64,000 nt of DNA, taken from positions 1,462,001 through 1,526,000 of the forward strand of contig JAJEKV010000073.1 of NCBI GenBank assembly GCA_021234155.1, read 5' to 3'. Shown in pieces: positions 11,874 to 23,630 of this stretch. Each line of letters begins with the position of its first letter. Position 1 is the first letter of the stretch. Under the pieces are notes generated by a model that ran no database searches, was not told where the DNA came from, and saw nothing but the letters and a program-made list of their open reading frames with translations. The position numbers and the translations under genes were made by a program. The DNA comes from Isoetes taiwanensis. Taxonomy: Eukaryota; Streptophyta; Lycopodiopsida; Isoetales; Isoetaceae.

Positions 11874-14800
11874 CACTACAAGAGAATGCGACGCCAAACG
11901 CCTAAAATGTCGAGGGTCTAGAAAATAGTTTGTCAAATGTGTATTTGACTATTAATATGACGCTTTGATTCACTAATAAACCGACGCTTAAATTTGACGA
12001 AAAATTGACTAATAAACTGACTAATAAGCATCCGGCCTAATTACGCGGACATTTAAACCTTCAACATTTAGCTTTTACCTCAATTAGGTTGTCTAATAAC
12101 CCTACCAATGAGGTGACGTAGTAGCCTGGAATTTAATCATTTCGACACTTTTGTCAATTAAGAGTCCGACTAGTAACCCCACTATCCACTGCTTAAATGT
12201 TTGACTCAAATTATTCCACTACAATTAGATGACTTTACAAGTCAGACGACACATCGACACTTTGGTGACTATTATGCCGACTATCTTCCTATATTCGCTT
12301 CTAATAATGGTCATGCATAATATCTATTGTAGTTGTTGCTATTCCCTAGTTCCTTTATTAATATAATGATGTAAAACATATATATACATCTAGACTTTTC
12401 ATTTATCAATAACATCTTTATTTAATTGACTCCAAATGTTTTGTAATTTGAGAAGATTATGTTTCAAATTCAAACTTCATTGCAATGGGGAAATAGGAGT
12501 TGGTAGTAATATCTCAAGGCTTTGTTTAGGTAGTGTTGCTTACTACAATTTGTTTCTCCTCTCAATGTAACTCTCAAATTTAAAAGCAAATCAGAATATA
12601 TATCGACGTAGATCCACTTTTAGACATTTAACAACAATCCAAATTCTTTAGCCTATCAACTTGCCCCCTTGAGGAACTTCTTTTTAGAAAAATTTCACAC
12701 CTACAATTTATAATAATGATGCACTTTCGCTTCTAACGCTAACATCATATCAACTTCAAATGCTTAGCAAAATAAGTACCAATGTCTATGATGTTCCAAA
12801 GACCATCAAGCACTTGCAAATGTGTTTTTATATAAGTTATTTTGATAAGATCCCAATGAAAGTATAGTAATGCTAAATACTTTTTCTGTGCTGTAAACAT
12901 ATAATACCTTATATAACTATAGTACCATGTAATCCTCCCTAAGACCCCTTTTTAAATCCATTGATGTTGCTATGATATGGTGGAGCATTTTGCAGCATTT
13001 TATTATGGCGTATTTGATGTAAAATGGCATGTTTGATGTATTTGCATAGGTTCGTGCCTGCTCATTACTGAGGATAAGAATTTTATGTTGCGGATCGATT
13101 ATTTTTTAAAGGATTTTATTAGCTTATCTTGGTCCATTACCCCAACAACACCACAAATTAGGCTCATATAACTTCCGTTATACCACACTTAAGCCTAGCC
13201 TCACCGCTTTTCCATTTAGTCCTTAAGTGCTAATTATTATGGGTGTAAACTTTATAATATTATTATTATCCTCGCCAATACAATCATTTGCCTAATTTTA
13301 TCATCAAGTAAACGCCACATGGTCTTACCAGATTAAATGTTCTCTTCTATTTTATTTTATTTTTTCTTTTTCTTTATGTTTAGTGGAATCAATTGTTAAA
13401 TTATTATATGGACTTATGAAATTGTTGAACTTATGAAATTGTTAGGTTTTTAGTTAAAATTTTAGTTGCTGCTTGAAGATTGGTTTAGGGCAAACCTCGC
13501 TTCAAAGGCGCCGCCAAGGCAAACCGCTTTCTCAGAATCGCATTCAATTCTCCTTCGTATGGCCAACAATTATGGCAAAATGTGAGAACAAAGCTTGCTA
13601 CGCATAAATCTTTCTGCTGTGTCCTGCTTAAGGCTATGGGTTTCGCTTTCTTCAACATCCGCTCGTGCGTATTCGGCCAAAGAAACAGGATGGCGATAGA
13701 TATGGAGGAATAGCAGCAAAGAGAATGGATCAAGCTACTATGCCGATGGGTATTCATGCTCGAATTAGTGGTGGAGGAGATGGCAACTGTGATCCAAATT
13801 TTATCCAACTTATGTTGATACAAAAGAGCTAAGTGGCACTTTAACCGCCTATTTATCGCATAAATAGGTATTCCATTCTTACCAAACTAGTTCAAAATAT
13901 CACAAAGGGTTATAGATAACGTGAGATGGAAAATCAAGTTCTACAAATGAATCCGACTTTGAGGATAATCCGCATCGTACGCAGGGATCTCAAACCCCGA
14001 TTCTATATATTTCTCGTGAGCCAAATGCATGTACTGCTGGAGCAATTTAGCTGCTAGCATGTTAATCGATAAAGCATTTCTGAAATGGAAGCTTTGTACA
14101 AATATGGCTGGACAAGAGCATTTCGAAATAGATATAGTATGCATAAGGAGGAGATCTTAATTTGCTCACTCTTATTCTAAAAATCGTCTACCCGTGGGAA
14201 GCCGAGAATCCTCCGCTCCATGAAAAAGAAGCAAGTGGTAAGTCCTCGCTTTCATAAAATTATTATTCACATTTATAGATATTAGGTATGGCAGCTTTTT
14301 ATGGCAAAGGACCAAAGAACCGCATTGGCAAAAGGGCTTCTAAGTCTTCCTGATTATACTTATATGCAATTACGATAAGATTAGGAATGCAGCAGCACAT
14401 TTCATCATTTTATTTCTTTCTCTTTTTATCTCTCGATTTCTTATTCATTTCATTTAGATTCTTGTTACAACTTAATACTCTACGCATTCAAGACGTATAA
14501 GATAAGATGCACTAAAGATTCACAAAGGATTTTCCGTGGTAACCTTGTGAAAAACTTGCCGCTAATACCGCGACCATGGAGCTGCAAACCGATATGGCAT
14601 ATATGATCACAAGGTAACATGTTTTATAGTAATCTAATGAAATGCACTATCAACTTTTTGAATGCAACAAAACACAAAAGATTAGTATATGGCATTTTTA
14701 ATCATATGTAGAGGCAAAGCAAAGAGAGGCCGCCACTACTACATAAGGTAACTCCAGATAGCAAATGAAGCATTGACTAGCTCAAGATATCAATGAAGGA

Positions 14801-16094
14801 TTGACCGCCAGCTGCTTCGTGGGGTTGTGTGATACTTATTCTTCATTTGATTTGAAAATTTTATGGCAATGTGTGTTTTACTGCCTTAAACAATTCAGTC
14901 TCAAATTTTGGTCAAATGGAACAAGGTTCAAAATGGATCATAATGGGCTGTGCATGATATATTGTGATGAAATTTGTTATGGCTACATCTATTGGCGGTA
15001 ATGAAAGCCGGGAAGATCTATTCTTCATTCCCTTGCAATTTTAGACCTCATAGGATCAGGCATCAAGTAACATACTTGCATAAGCTTTTTAAAATGCATT
15101 TTCGCTAGTTTATGCATGACAGTTTGGGGTCAAAGCAAGTCAGCCAATGTAAGGATGGAAGAAAATATGGTATGAATTCTAAAAGAAGTTGCACCTATGT
15201 TTCTTGGCCTTTTTTTTTCTTGGCTTTCCTTTTTCATTTCGTGAGCATTGTTGCTCTCTTTATGTGATCCCAAATTCTCGGCCGGCAAAGATTGGAATGC
15301 CTTAAAAGAGTGAGCCACGTTGATCTATTGTGTGTTTGCTGGGTGCTTTAATTATTTTATGTTATTCTTACAATTTGTGCTTAATTTGATTTGGTGAAAA
15401 ATTGTGTATTCTGGTACATTCTTGCTCGATAATCTCTCTCTCGCGGTCATATACAAAAATTACAAATAAGATCCTCTTTAATGCAAAAATGAGTATATGC
15501 ATATTGGAGATCAACAAGGCATCATAATTAGTTAAAGATTGGTCTTGTTAATTCTTTCTAGGTAGCTTTCTCGAAATGCATTGAAAATTGATTCTTTTGT
15601 AGACGGAAATGGATTCTTTTATGTGACATCAGCTTATATTGTTATTTACTTGATTGCTATTTATATATCTAATCAATAACTGGAGACAATGGTTTACAAC
15701 TAAGGCCCCATTCCTTGAGCTCCTTTTCTTTCATTTATTTGCGCATTTAAAAAATACCAATTTTATGTATTGGCAAGATTTCAATAAAGTGACCAATATT
15801 CTAACCATCGTGATTGACTAATAAACCCACTTAATACGAAGGACACATTAGTGATTAACCTGACTTAACTATCCGACTAACAAAATGTCGGTAATTGTGT
15901 GACATTTAAATGACTAATTAATTATTATCTTCCGAATTATGTTCCGACTAATGATCTCTGACTATTATTCCGACGCTAAAGCCGATAAAACTCTCACAAG
16001 ATATTCGGCCGTGAATAAGGATTGGGCAGTTGTCTATTTTATAAAGGCTCTCGACGCATTATTCCGACGCTTAACCATCATTCTCTTTGTAGTG
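11874..16094. mobile_element. CACTA (En/Spm-type) DNA transposon nested in the Gypsy gag
   Basis: The left end reads CACTACAAGAGAATG. The right end, reverse-complemented, reads CACTACAAAGAGAATG. This is the canonical CACTA terminal inverted repeat. The flanks are TTT on both sides (11,871-11,873 and 16,095-16,097), the three-base duplication expected for the superfamily. Both ends have dense subterminal repeats built on CCGACGCTT, GACTAATAA and TCCGACTA (11,890-12,300 and 15,810-16,080), the usual transposase-binding arrays. No transposase domain was recognised inside, so it is probably a non-autonomous derivative. Confidence 0.9.
12300..15810. other. Interior of the CACTA element, no transposase recognised
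   Basis: Open frames are short. The longest is minus strand 13,485-13,823, with no recognisable domain. AT-rich stretches dominate from 12,300 to 13,450. Non-autonomous CACTA elements commonly carry filler or captured DNA, but no captured gene could be named here. Confidence 0.4.
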
Positions 16095-16420
16095 TTTGAA
16101 TCAGCACTTTCCTAATAATGATGTTCGTGATTCAAGATGCAAAGTACATTGATAATCCTCAAGTTAAGGTTCTTATTGAGGAGCTAATAGCCAAAGAGAA
16201 GGCAAAATCAGTAGTAAATTGTGGATTTGTTGAGGTGGAGCATGACCCATTTCAGCAAGAAGAGTGAGATTGAGAAGTAAAATGTTACAAGGATCATCAC
16301 AAAGTTGCGGTGCAAGAACCAAGAGTAGTGCCAATTCCTGAGAAGACTAAGACCTCTTTTCCAAAGGCTTTGAAATAGTATCAAAGACCTAAGAAGGTAA
16401 TTCAATGTGTCAGCCTACGT
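16095..16420 (+). pseudogene. gag C-terminal remnant of the Gypsy element
   Basis: Reading resumes immediately after the CACTA target duplication, with VKVLIEELIAKEKAKSVVNC at about 16,160-16,220. This shows that the coding region was continuous before the DNA transposon landed. Stops appear soon after. No zinc knuckle was recognised. Confidence 0.45.
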
Positions 16421-16649
16421 AACGCTTCACCTATAGAAGAAAATCAGCCCATAGTGATGCCTTTCACGGTGGATAAGGAACTTCAAATGAAGATGATGTG
16501 ATCAGCCAAGTTTTGGCCACTAAAGTTACACTTACTTGAGCAATCATGCATTATTCTCCAAATTTGTTGCAAGAGTTGTGAAGAACAAAAATCAGAAATT
16601 TCGTCCAACAAATCATATCAAATGATACCGACAAGAGGGGAGAATTGAG

Positions 16650-16950
16650 CCACCAGCCCGCAATCCAAGGATCCCGGCCATTTCTTTTGTGATGTGAGTA
16701 TTAATGGATATCTAATCAAAGAGGCCAACATAGATACCGGCAGTTGAGTGAATGTAATGCCTTACTCACATAATGCTTCAAGTTGATTGAAAATGATGGA
16801 ACCGGCTAACCATGATGCTCAAAGCATTCAATCAAAATGAAGGTGCAGCCTATGGGAGCTAGTAAAAATGTTTTATGCAAGGTTTATGAGGGTGGAAGCA
16901 GCAATCTTGATTTCATGGTTTTGAAATTCCAGAGAGTGTGCATGTTTAAA
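16650..16950 (+). pseudogene. Aspartic protease remnant of the Gypsy element
   Basis: The frame at 16,690-16,770 reads INGYLIKEANIDTGS, then a stop, then VNVMPYS. The catalytic Asp codon of DTGS is at 16,733-16,735. DxGSSVNVMP is the active-site motif of retroviral-type proteases in plant non-chromovirus Gypsy elements. The stop inside the motif shows inactivity. A second block (CKVYEGGSSNLDFMVL) follows at about 16,875-16,920. Confidence 0.75.
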
Positions 16951-17545
16951 CTTATACTTTGTTGCCGAAGTCGCATGGTTAGATGCCTACGTTTGTGAGA
17001 CTTCATATGGAGGAAAGCTTGAAATGAATATCTTCAAGGGGAAATCACCAAGGTTACTATAGATCATCCTCTGAAATCAGCGCAAAGCACCTTTCTTGCA
17101 ATCCTTCTTTGAGCAGTCTGCAACGCTAGGAAATCAGCAAAGAGAATGCTATGGTGTCGTATGTTAGTTAAGTCTTAGTTGTTTTCTATGTCTTGGAAGT
17201 GGGTGACAGTGGAAGATAAGACTTTGTACAAGTGGTTAAAAGGTACCCAAATTTCAGAAATATGTCATTTATTAAAGAGTAAGTTGCGATAAGTATATAT
17301 CCAAAGACTTGAAAGTATTGGTGAAGGTGAGTTACAAGAGACCTTGTAAACATGCAAGAGGAGTCCATTCAAAAACCCTATCACAGACTTATTTCAGCAA
17401 GGTATTTGATCAATATCAAGTAGAGATGTTGGATTTTGGACATCAAGCATGGATGGGGTAAAACAAAAATTTGCCCACTATACAAGTGACAAGAAGCTTG
17501 GTGGCATGCGACATTCTCGAGGATGAGGTAAATCATATCACCCAT

Positions 17546-17740
17546 ATTCACTACTACCACATGTAGCCACCACATGCACCGCTAAATTCATCACAATCTC
17601 ATCACATTCACCAATTCTCCATTACAAATACCACAGCCATCACACGCACCACATTCATCACTATCACCACATTCACTACATTCGCCACCACTCACCACAC
17701 ACTCGGCTACCACTCACCACTCACCACCTTCATTACAACT
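17546..17740 (+). repeat. CAC/TTCACCA-rich low-complexity minisatellite
   Basis: An irregular array of CACCAC, TTCACTA and CACTCACCA units lies between the protease and reverse transcriptase remnants of the Gypsy element. It could be an expanded linker of the polyprotein (Thr/His/Ser-rich if translated) or a later expansion. Confidence 0.6.
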
Positions 17741-17779
17741 ACCAAGATTCAAATAAGAACATTAATATTTCAAGGAAAT

Positions 17780-18560
17780 CAAGAAGAATTGGTTATTGGA
17801 GGAGATCTTACTCAAGCAGGAGGAACGGATTTGATATCTTTGTTAAGAGAATTCAGATGTTTTGGCAAGAAATTACAAAGAATTGAAAGGCATTCCACCC
17901 CAGAGGTTGTGGTTCATACTATTGATTTGAAACAAGGATCAAAACCACCCAACAAGCTCAAAGGAGAATGAGTCCACCCATAGAGGAGCAAGTAAAGGTT
18001 GAAGTCATGAAGCTTTGAGATGGATTTATTGTACCAGTGCCAAATCCAGATTGATCAGTTCTATTGTACCAAAGAGAAAAGCCAAATAACTCAATCCGAA
18101 AGTATGCATTGGATTAAGGTGGATTCCCAACAAAGCTACCAAAGAGATCATTTTCCTACACCATTCATGTATTAATTTGTTGGATATTGTTGCAGGAAAT
18201 CAGGCCTATTCCTTCTTAGATGGTTACCTGGTGATATAATCAGATCCAAATCTATCCACCACATCAAGTAATGACGGCTTTCTAACAATCTTTTGGCATC
18301 TATGCTTACAAGGTATTACACTTTTGGCCTCACAAATGCTCCGTCCACATCGTGAGAGCTTTCATGACACATGCTTTTCATGATATTTTAGACTTGAGAG
18401 TCTTTATAGATGACTTGACAAAGAGCTTTCAAATCCAAGAAGGGACTACTTGATCATCTCGTAAAGTTCATGAAAGATGCCGCATTGTATGGGTATAAGT
18501 TTGAATCGCTAAGTGTATTTTCTTCACTAGAGTGAGTGAAAATTATTAAGCAATTATGTT
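17780..18560 (+). pseudogene. Reverse transcriptase remnant of the Gypsy element
   Basis: The order of blocks is that of Gypsy RT. RMSPPIEEQVKVEVMKL, a stop, then DGFIVPVPNPD lies at about 17,970-18,055. Next come the basic and LDG segments (GNQAYSFLDGYLV, about 18,195-18,230). The catalytic region RVFIDDLTKSFQ lies at about 18,397-18,432, with the paired aspartates at 18,409-18,414, and DHLVKFMKDAALYGYKFE follows. The enzyme would copy the element RNA into DNA. At least three internal stops and frame changes are visible. Confidence 0.85.
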
Positions 18561-18819
18561 TCGTAGTAAAGGGATTAAGGCGGATCATGATAAGATTGTG
18601 CCTTGGAGAAGGTGAAACCACCTACAAATGTATCCCAAGTGAGAAGCTTATATGGCCAACTTAGTTTTTAGTAGGAGGTATTTGCACAATTTTGCTAAAG
18701 TAACCCGTACCCACTATGGATTGTATGAAGCTGTAAGTGTAATTTAGATGGAAGGAGGACGCCAAGAAGCATTTGAATGGTGCCTTGACAATTGGAAAGA
18801 GAGGACTCTGCTGGATTCC

Positions 18820-19130
18820 CTCCAAGAATGAGTGAGCTCATTTCTATTTATTCTTTTACAAATTGGGGAGCAGCGGTTAACTCCACAAGAGCGTAAATGG
18901 ACTCATGTGGAGCATCTTGGGTTGGTATTGAAGTGGGCTCTAAATAAATTTAGACATTATCTTCTTTCCTTCACAATGGAATTCAGCCAATGTACAATAT
19001 GCGTTTTACATTCATATGATGTGTGAACCCATTGCCATGCATTTACAATAAGACTGGCTCCAAGATCCTAAGTTTACAAGAGATGGGCTCTATCATACAA
19101 GAATTTGAATTGAAGTATGCTGCATGGCTC
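18820..19130 (+). pseudogene. RNase H remnant of the Gypsy element
   Basis: The frame 18,832-19,026 reads LTPQERKWTHVEHLGLVLKW followed by ALNKFRHYLLSFTMEF. This fits the Gypsy RNase H pattern in which E-x-x-Y/W-x-x-x-E-x-L precedes the RHYL segment and a strand. The next frame (19,023-19,364) contains EFELKYAAWLKEP and probably covers the RNase H to integrase spacer. Confidence 0.75.
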
Positions 19131-19429
19131 AAGGAGCCTTGGCAATCCAATGCCTATTTGAGTAGTGGTGCTGAAATAGAAGAGGAAATTGCACTCAGCA
19201 AGTGTCATTTCAGGATAATGGAGTATTACAAGGGTTCATTGAGACCGTGGATCTTCGTATGCCAATATATGTACGTATTTACAAGATCACTTATCCTTCA
19301 TCATTTTCAAAAGCAAATAAAAGCATGCTCTAGGAGTACAAGTTGTTGGTTATGTGGTGCATGAAGCTATTCTTTATAAGAGGACTATGGAAGGTCTTTA
19401 TTAAGATGTGCTGCTGGTCAGCAAACTCA

Positions 19430-20070
19430 AGGATTTGTTGCGCTAGCACATGATTGTCAAAGTATTTTGCAAAATGTAACTACGTTTTAGAAGATCCTTC
19501 ATTGGGGATATTATTGGCCAACTCTTTTGCTAAGGATACTAGAGACTTTGTTAGCAAATGTGAGAAGTGTCAGTATAAACAATTGATGTGCCACAATAAT
19601 ATGCCATTCCATCATATTTTGAGGTTGGTCCATTTCATATGTGGGGATTGGATTACACGGCCTATCAATCCTCCATTTTCCAAAGGTCATAAGTATATCT
19701 TAAGTGTACTACTACGCATGTTTACAAAGTGGGTAGAAGCAATTCCAAAGAAAGCATGCCACGTAAAAATACCACGAAGCTTTCATCACACTTGATTTCT
19801 CGTTTGCGTTCCAACCATTCTTTGTCCGACGGAACTCATTTCATGGGAAAGTAGTAGCTCAGCTTAACGTAAAAGATTGGTGTTCAACATGTGCAAGTTT
19901 TTCTCGCTATTATCCACAAGGAAATGGGCAAGCCGAGTCTACTAACAAAATTCTGAAAGCTATCTTGGCTAAAACAATGAAGGATAATCAAAGAAATTGC
20001 GCGAAGCCTTGATGTGTGCATTATGGAGTTTCGTGTACTTACAAGTTGGCTAAATGAGTTACAATCTTCA
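19430..20070 (+). pseudogene. Integrase remnant of the Gypsy element
   Basis: HWGYYWPT at 19,500-19,523 and KCEKCQYKQ at about 19,555-19,580 are the end of the HHCC zinc-binding domain. The catalytic core follows as GDWITRPINPPFSKGHKYIL and MFTKWVEAIPKKA, then YYPQGNGQAESTNKIL at about 19,908-19,955, which holds the PxGNGxxES signature with the final catalytic Glu. Frameshifts separate the blocks. The WVEAIP form argues for a non-chromovirus lineage. Confidence 0.85.
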
Positions 20071-20891
20071 TTTGAATTGGTTTATGGAGGCAAGCCGTGA
20101 TGCCTATTCATTTGGACATTCCTTTTGTGTTCATTTCTCTAGGAGCTACCTTATTATGAGAGAATTTAGGAGAAGTTCCAACTCAAAATCAAGTGCATAA
20201 TAGGATGGATGATTTGTCGCAATTGCAAGAGATGAAACAAGAAGCAAGCATCAATATGAGGCATAAACAAAAGTAAAGCTTATCAAAGACAAAGCTACGG
20301 TGTTGTCAACCCATTTGAAGAAGGCCAATTGGTGTTGCCTGTGACCACTAAGCAAGATTTATCTAAATTTCAAAGCCCATGGGAAGGCCCATTTCATTGA
20401 TAAAGAGGTACCCAGGCAGGGGCTTACTTGATGACCTGATAAGTACTGTTGCCTAACTCGTAAATGGCAAGGATCTCGTGCCTTAGAGAAGTGCTTTCTA
20501 AAGGATTCAGATTTGCATACCCAATTACAAGAATTTGTGGAGAACTTTTGGGTTACAACAGGTCATTTTTTCTGTAAAAACAGGTGACAGTTCCATAATA
20601 CACACCTATCCTGTACATCAAAAGATGTGTTTCTACGTTTAATCCAACGAGCTATGGTGCAGGTCAAATGGAATTTGGAACTCAAGATATCAGCTTTCAA
20701 AGTTTGCCATGCCATAAAGACTCTCATATGCCACCGCTATTTTTGACCGCCTTTGTTTCAGATAGTCATTTGGATTTGAGGAGGATGTAAATGTGTCATT
20801 TGGGGACATGTCCCAAGCGGACCATATGAGTACGCTTTTGTTGTGGTTCTCCGCTAATGAGTGGGCACATTTTCCCAATCGCGTGTCGCCA
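20071..20891 (+). other. 3' internal region of the Gypsy element
   Basis: This holds integrase C-terminal debris and a non-coding tail. A Gly-Pro-Phe block typical of Gypsy integrase C-terminal domains (PWEGPF-like, about 20,375-20,395) is visible. No clear polypurine tract remains next to the 3' LTR. Confidence 0.5.
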
Positions 20892-21188
20892 TCGTTGGGG
20901 TGGTATAGAGACCGTGATAACGATATGTAGAGATATACACACATGCACGCTGCAGCAGATTTTTGCACGCATGCATTATGGTAAAAGTGTGTGGATTATC
21001 ATGAGAGTATTATCCGAAGGCAGAGGAAGAACAGAGGAGACTCCGTATTGGAGAGAGAGGATTTTGCTTGATTGAGCTATGGAGATTATGATTCTTTTGT
21101 GTTGTGCATTGCCTTGTTCTCATAGATTGAGCTTGGATTGTTGGGTTTTTCATCCTTCTGCGCTGTTGGGGAGTCCGTGCCTCTAACA
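20892..21188 (+). repeat. 3' LTR of the Gypsy element
   Basis: This is the partner of 10,135-10,429. Its first bases have decayed (TCGTTGGGG in place of TGTTGGGG), and it ends CTCTAACA. The following AAGGA repeats the five bases before the 5' LTR. Confidence 0.9.
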
Positions 21189-22720
21189 AAGGAAAAAATG
21201 CCATAGGACACCGGGTTAATGAAACAATGTCATGAAGAAGAACTTACCAAGCAAAGGACAAACTAGAACCTATATGGCTTAATTGGAATAGTTGCACAAC
21301 CGCACCGACGAGAAAGGCCACGCAAAATGCTAGAGGTAACATCGATGTCCATGTTGTGTTGGGTACGAAGGATTGAACAACAAAACCACTAACAATATAC
21401 ATGATATCCTATGCGTAATCAAAGATCAAATGAAATAAAATGAGTTATAATGCTAAAAAGGATTAGAGTAGCTTAATGCATTAGCTAAACCAGATACGAT
21501 ACGTACAAAGCCTAAAGTACAACAAAGTTTCTCATGTAGTACAAGGATTACGTTCCACTGGATGATACGACTCAAAATACGATTAAACTAACTATGTTGA
21601 ATGTCGACGGCCAAAAGGACCTAAACGAATCTTAAACTACAAAAGAATCGGGACAAGTTATAAAAATATGTACGTCAATATCACCCACCAAATATACCAT
21701 CATGAATCCATCTAGGACATCCTGGCCACGCATTACAGGGCAAAGAAAGGGGCCAACAACACAAATAGGAGTAAAAAGGAATATAGAACCATAGCAAAGT
21801 GTACATGAAAACCGTAAATACAAAAGAATAAAACTAAGAGCAACCGAGGCAAACCAAGACAAAGGGACAAAATGCAAAAAGCCAAGATGGAGGCTAAAGA
21901 GACTAATGGACCAAATGGAGTAAAGAATGGACAACCATCACCCCATGAACGTGGAATATCAAGAACAAACCGAGAAAAACTAAATGAGGCCGCTAAACTC
22001 CACGGGTGGAAAGGTTAAACTGCTGGAATGTGGATTGTACTAATGTGGCATGGGTAATGTAAAACAAATTTGAAGAAAACGTAAGCAAAAAGGCAAAGGA
22101 ATTAAGGAGAACAAAGAGAATTAAAATAAATAAAGAAATAAAGAAATAAACAAAACAGAATAGGCAACATGACAAAAACAAAAACGTATACAAATGATCA
22201 CAAAATGAATGACTCCAACACGGAGCTAGGAAAGGACTCCAAGTATATGTATTCAAGATGATGAAGTAAAGAAGGATAGCCACTTTGCCCAAATGTGGAC
22301 GTGGATCTTCGTAAAATAATAAGACTCAACAACTAAAAAGAGAAGCAATTTGGAGAAGATTGCAAACTATGTAACAAAACCACAAATGACACGTTATCTA
22401 AACTTTACAACAATCACAATAAACAACCCATTAACTAACTAACATCCGCACAAAAACACTAAAGAATGAACCAATGAGACCATGTGAAAACTGTTTGAAG
22501 TAAAAGGTCAAATATAAAGTTATCAAAATGTGCACATCTTGGCTATTGTATTTACTCAAACGTGCACTTTCTTCAAAAAGTAAACTACAACTCGCATCCT
22601 ATGGGAATTAAAAAGCAAAAAGTTATGAATGCCAAAGAAAACATGTTTAAGCCGAAATAGACCATCTAAGACCCAAGGCCCTAACTAGAACCAAGGTCCC
22701 AACTAGGCAAACCAACCAAA
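21189..22720. repeat. A-skewed repeat domain, right part
   Basis: This continues the domain at 7,854-10,134. It has the same A-rich plus strand and the same kind of hydrophobic minus-strand open frames (21,632-21,934, 21,993-22,292), plus short shared words with the left part (CACCGGGTT, GATATCAAGAA, AGTAAAAAGGA). The Gypsy element inserted between the two parts. Confidence 0.5.
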
Positions 22721-22907
22721 CTACACGTGAGAGTTGAAGAAAACAATGGAAAGAAGACAAGTGGTAGAAACCATGAGAGATGTATGAATATACCTGGTTA
22801 TGAAATGCCATGTAGGATCACCGATGACTACCATATAGTTCCAAAACCAGAAAGACAAAAAAGAACGACTATGCGAAGAAACCCACATGCTTCATTGGGA
22901 AAAGTGG

Positions 22908-22950
22908 AACGACGATATACTATTAAAATGATGAGTCTGCCAAGAAGGCT
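22908..22950. repeat. Flanking direct repeat, left copy
   Basis: This shares ATACTATTAAAATGATGAGT and the preceding GACGA(C) with 23,592-23,630. Looser similarity extends about 25 bases upstream. The repeated sequence brackets a GC-richer, pyrimidine-rich 640-bp block. Confidence 0.6.
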
Positions 22951-23591
22951 ATAAGATGATCCCATCGACTGGTGACATCTGACGACATTCTGTAATCTGC
23001 ATTTAGCACGCATGCCTGCGATGCATTTAATTTACGCATGCTCTTTCTCATGAGTTCGCTATTTGTGCACTGCGATCAACATCTCACTCCGCCTCTCCCT
23101 CGCCAGCATCTTTATTCTCTTTGAACCACCTCTTCCCTTCTTTCGTTTATTACTTGTCGACGGGCACGCCAAGTGGGGACTCTATTTGAAGAGGTTTTGT
23201 TTTTTGTCGCGGCACGCTGCGGATCACTCTCCACTTCGAGGTCTGCTTTGCCCCCGCGCTTTGCTGTGTTGCGGGATGTGCGTGCATGTGCTGGCGAGCC
23301 GCATCTCTGCTTCTCAATTCCTCCATGCGGGTTTTGGGAGCCATTTCTATGCCTTTACGCTTGTCCAGTTTTCCCCTGTCAAGGCTTATCACTAGGGTTT
23401 TTCCTCAAAACCCGAAGGGCTGGCTTTTTAATCCCTGATAAGCTTTGTGTACACCTCAAATTCCACACATCTATTAGCATTTTGTATTTTTGGGGTCCAA
23501 ATGATATAATTGATTTTCCTTATTCTTTTCGTGGGTAGTTCGTGATGTGTGCGGCTACCCACCTGTTCACCATTGTAGAAAACTGGGCCGA
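22951..23591. repeat. GC-richer block bracketed by a direct repeat
   Basis: The composition changes sharply from the A-rich surroundings to C/T- and G-rich sequence. The open frame at 23,173-23,538 (+) is Cys/Phe/Leu-rich without a domain. CCAAGTGGGGACTC at about 23,170 and GGTTTTTCCTCAAAACCCGAAGGG near 23,396 look like LTR or leader sequence, but no pair was found. It may be a solo LTR or a short insertion. Confidence 0.35.
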
Positions 23592-23630
23592 GACGACGTA
23601 TATACTATTAAAATGATGAGTTCAAGAAGC
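23592..23630. repeat. Flanking direct repeat, right copy
   Basis: This is the second copy of the sequence at 22,908-22,950. At roughly 40 bases it is too long for a normal LTR-element target duplication. Confidence 0.6.

Larger units (their letters stand above)
10135..21188 (+). mobile_element. Complete Ty3/Gypsy LTR retrotransposon (nested host of a CACTA element)
   Basis: LTRs of 295 and 297 bp (10,135-10,429 and 20,892-21,188) bound the element, and the same five bases AAGGA flank it at 10,130-10,134 and 21,189-21,193. Between the LTRs, decayed gag, protease, reverse transcriptase, RNase H and integrase follow in that order, which is the Ty3/Gypsy order. The integrase reads TKWVEAIP and no chromodomain was seen, so a non-chromovirus lineage (Tat/Athila-like) is likely. 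Many stops and frameshifts make it non-autonomous. About 4.2 kb of its length is a later CACTA insertion. It inserted into the A-skewed repeat domain. Confidence 0.9.

Noticed and set aside
17546-17740. CRISPR-like array
   Set aside because: The units are irregular, 6-12 bases long and without unique spacers. This is a eukaryotic low-complexity repeat.
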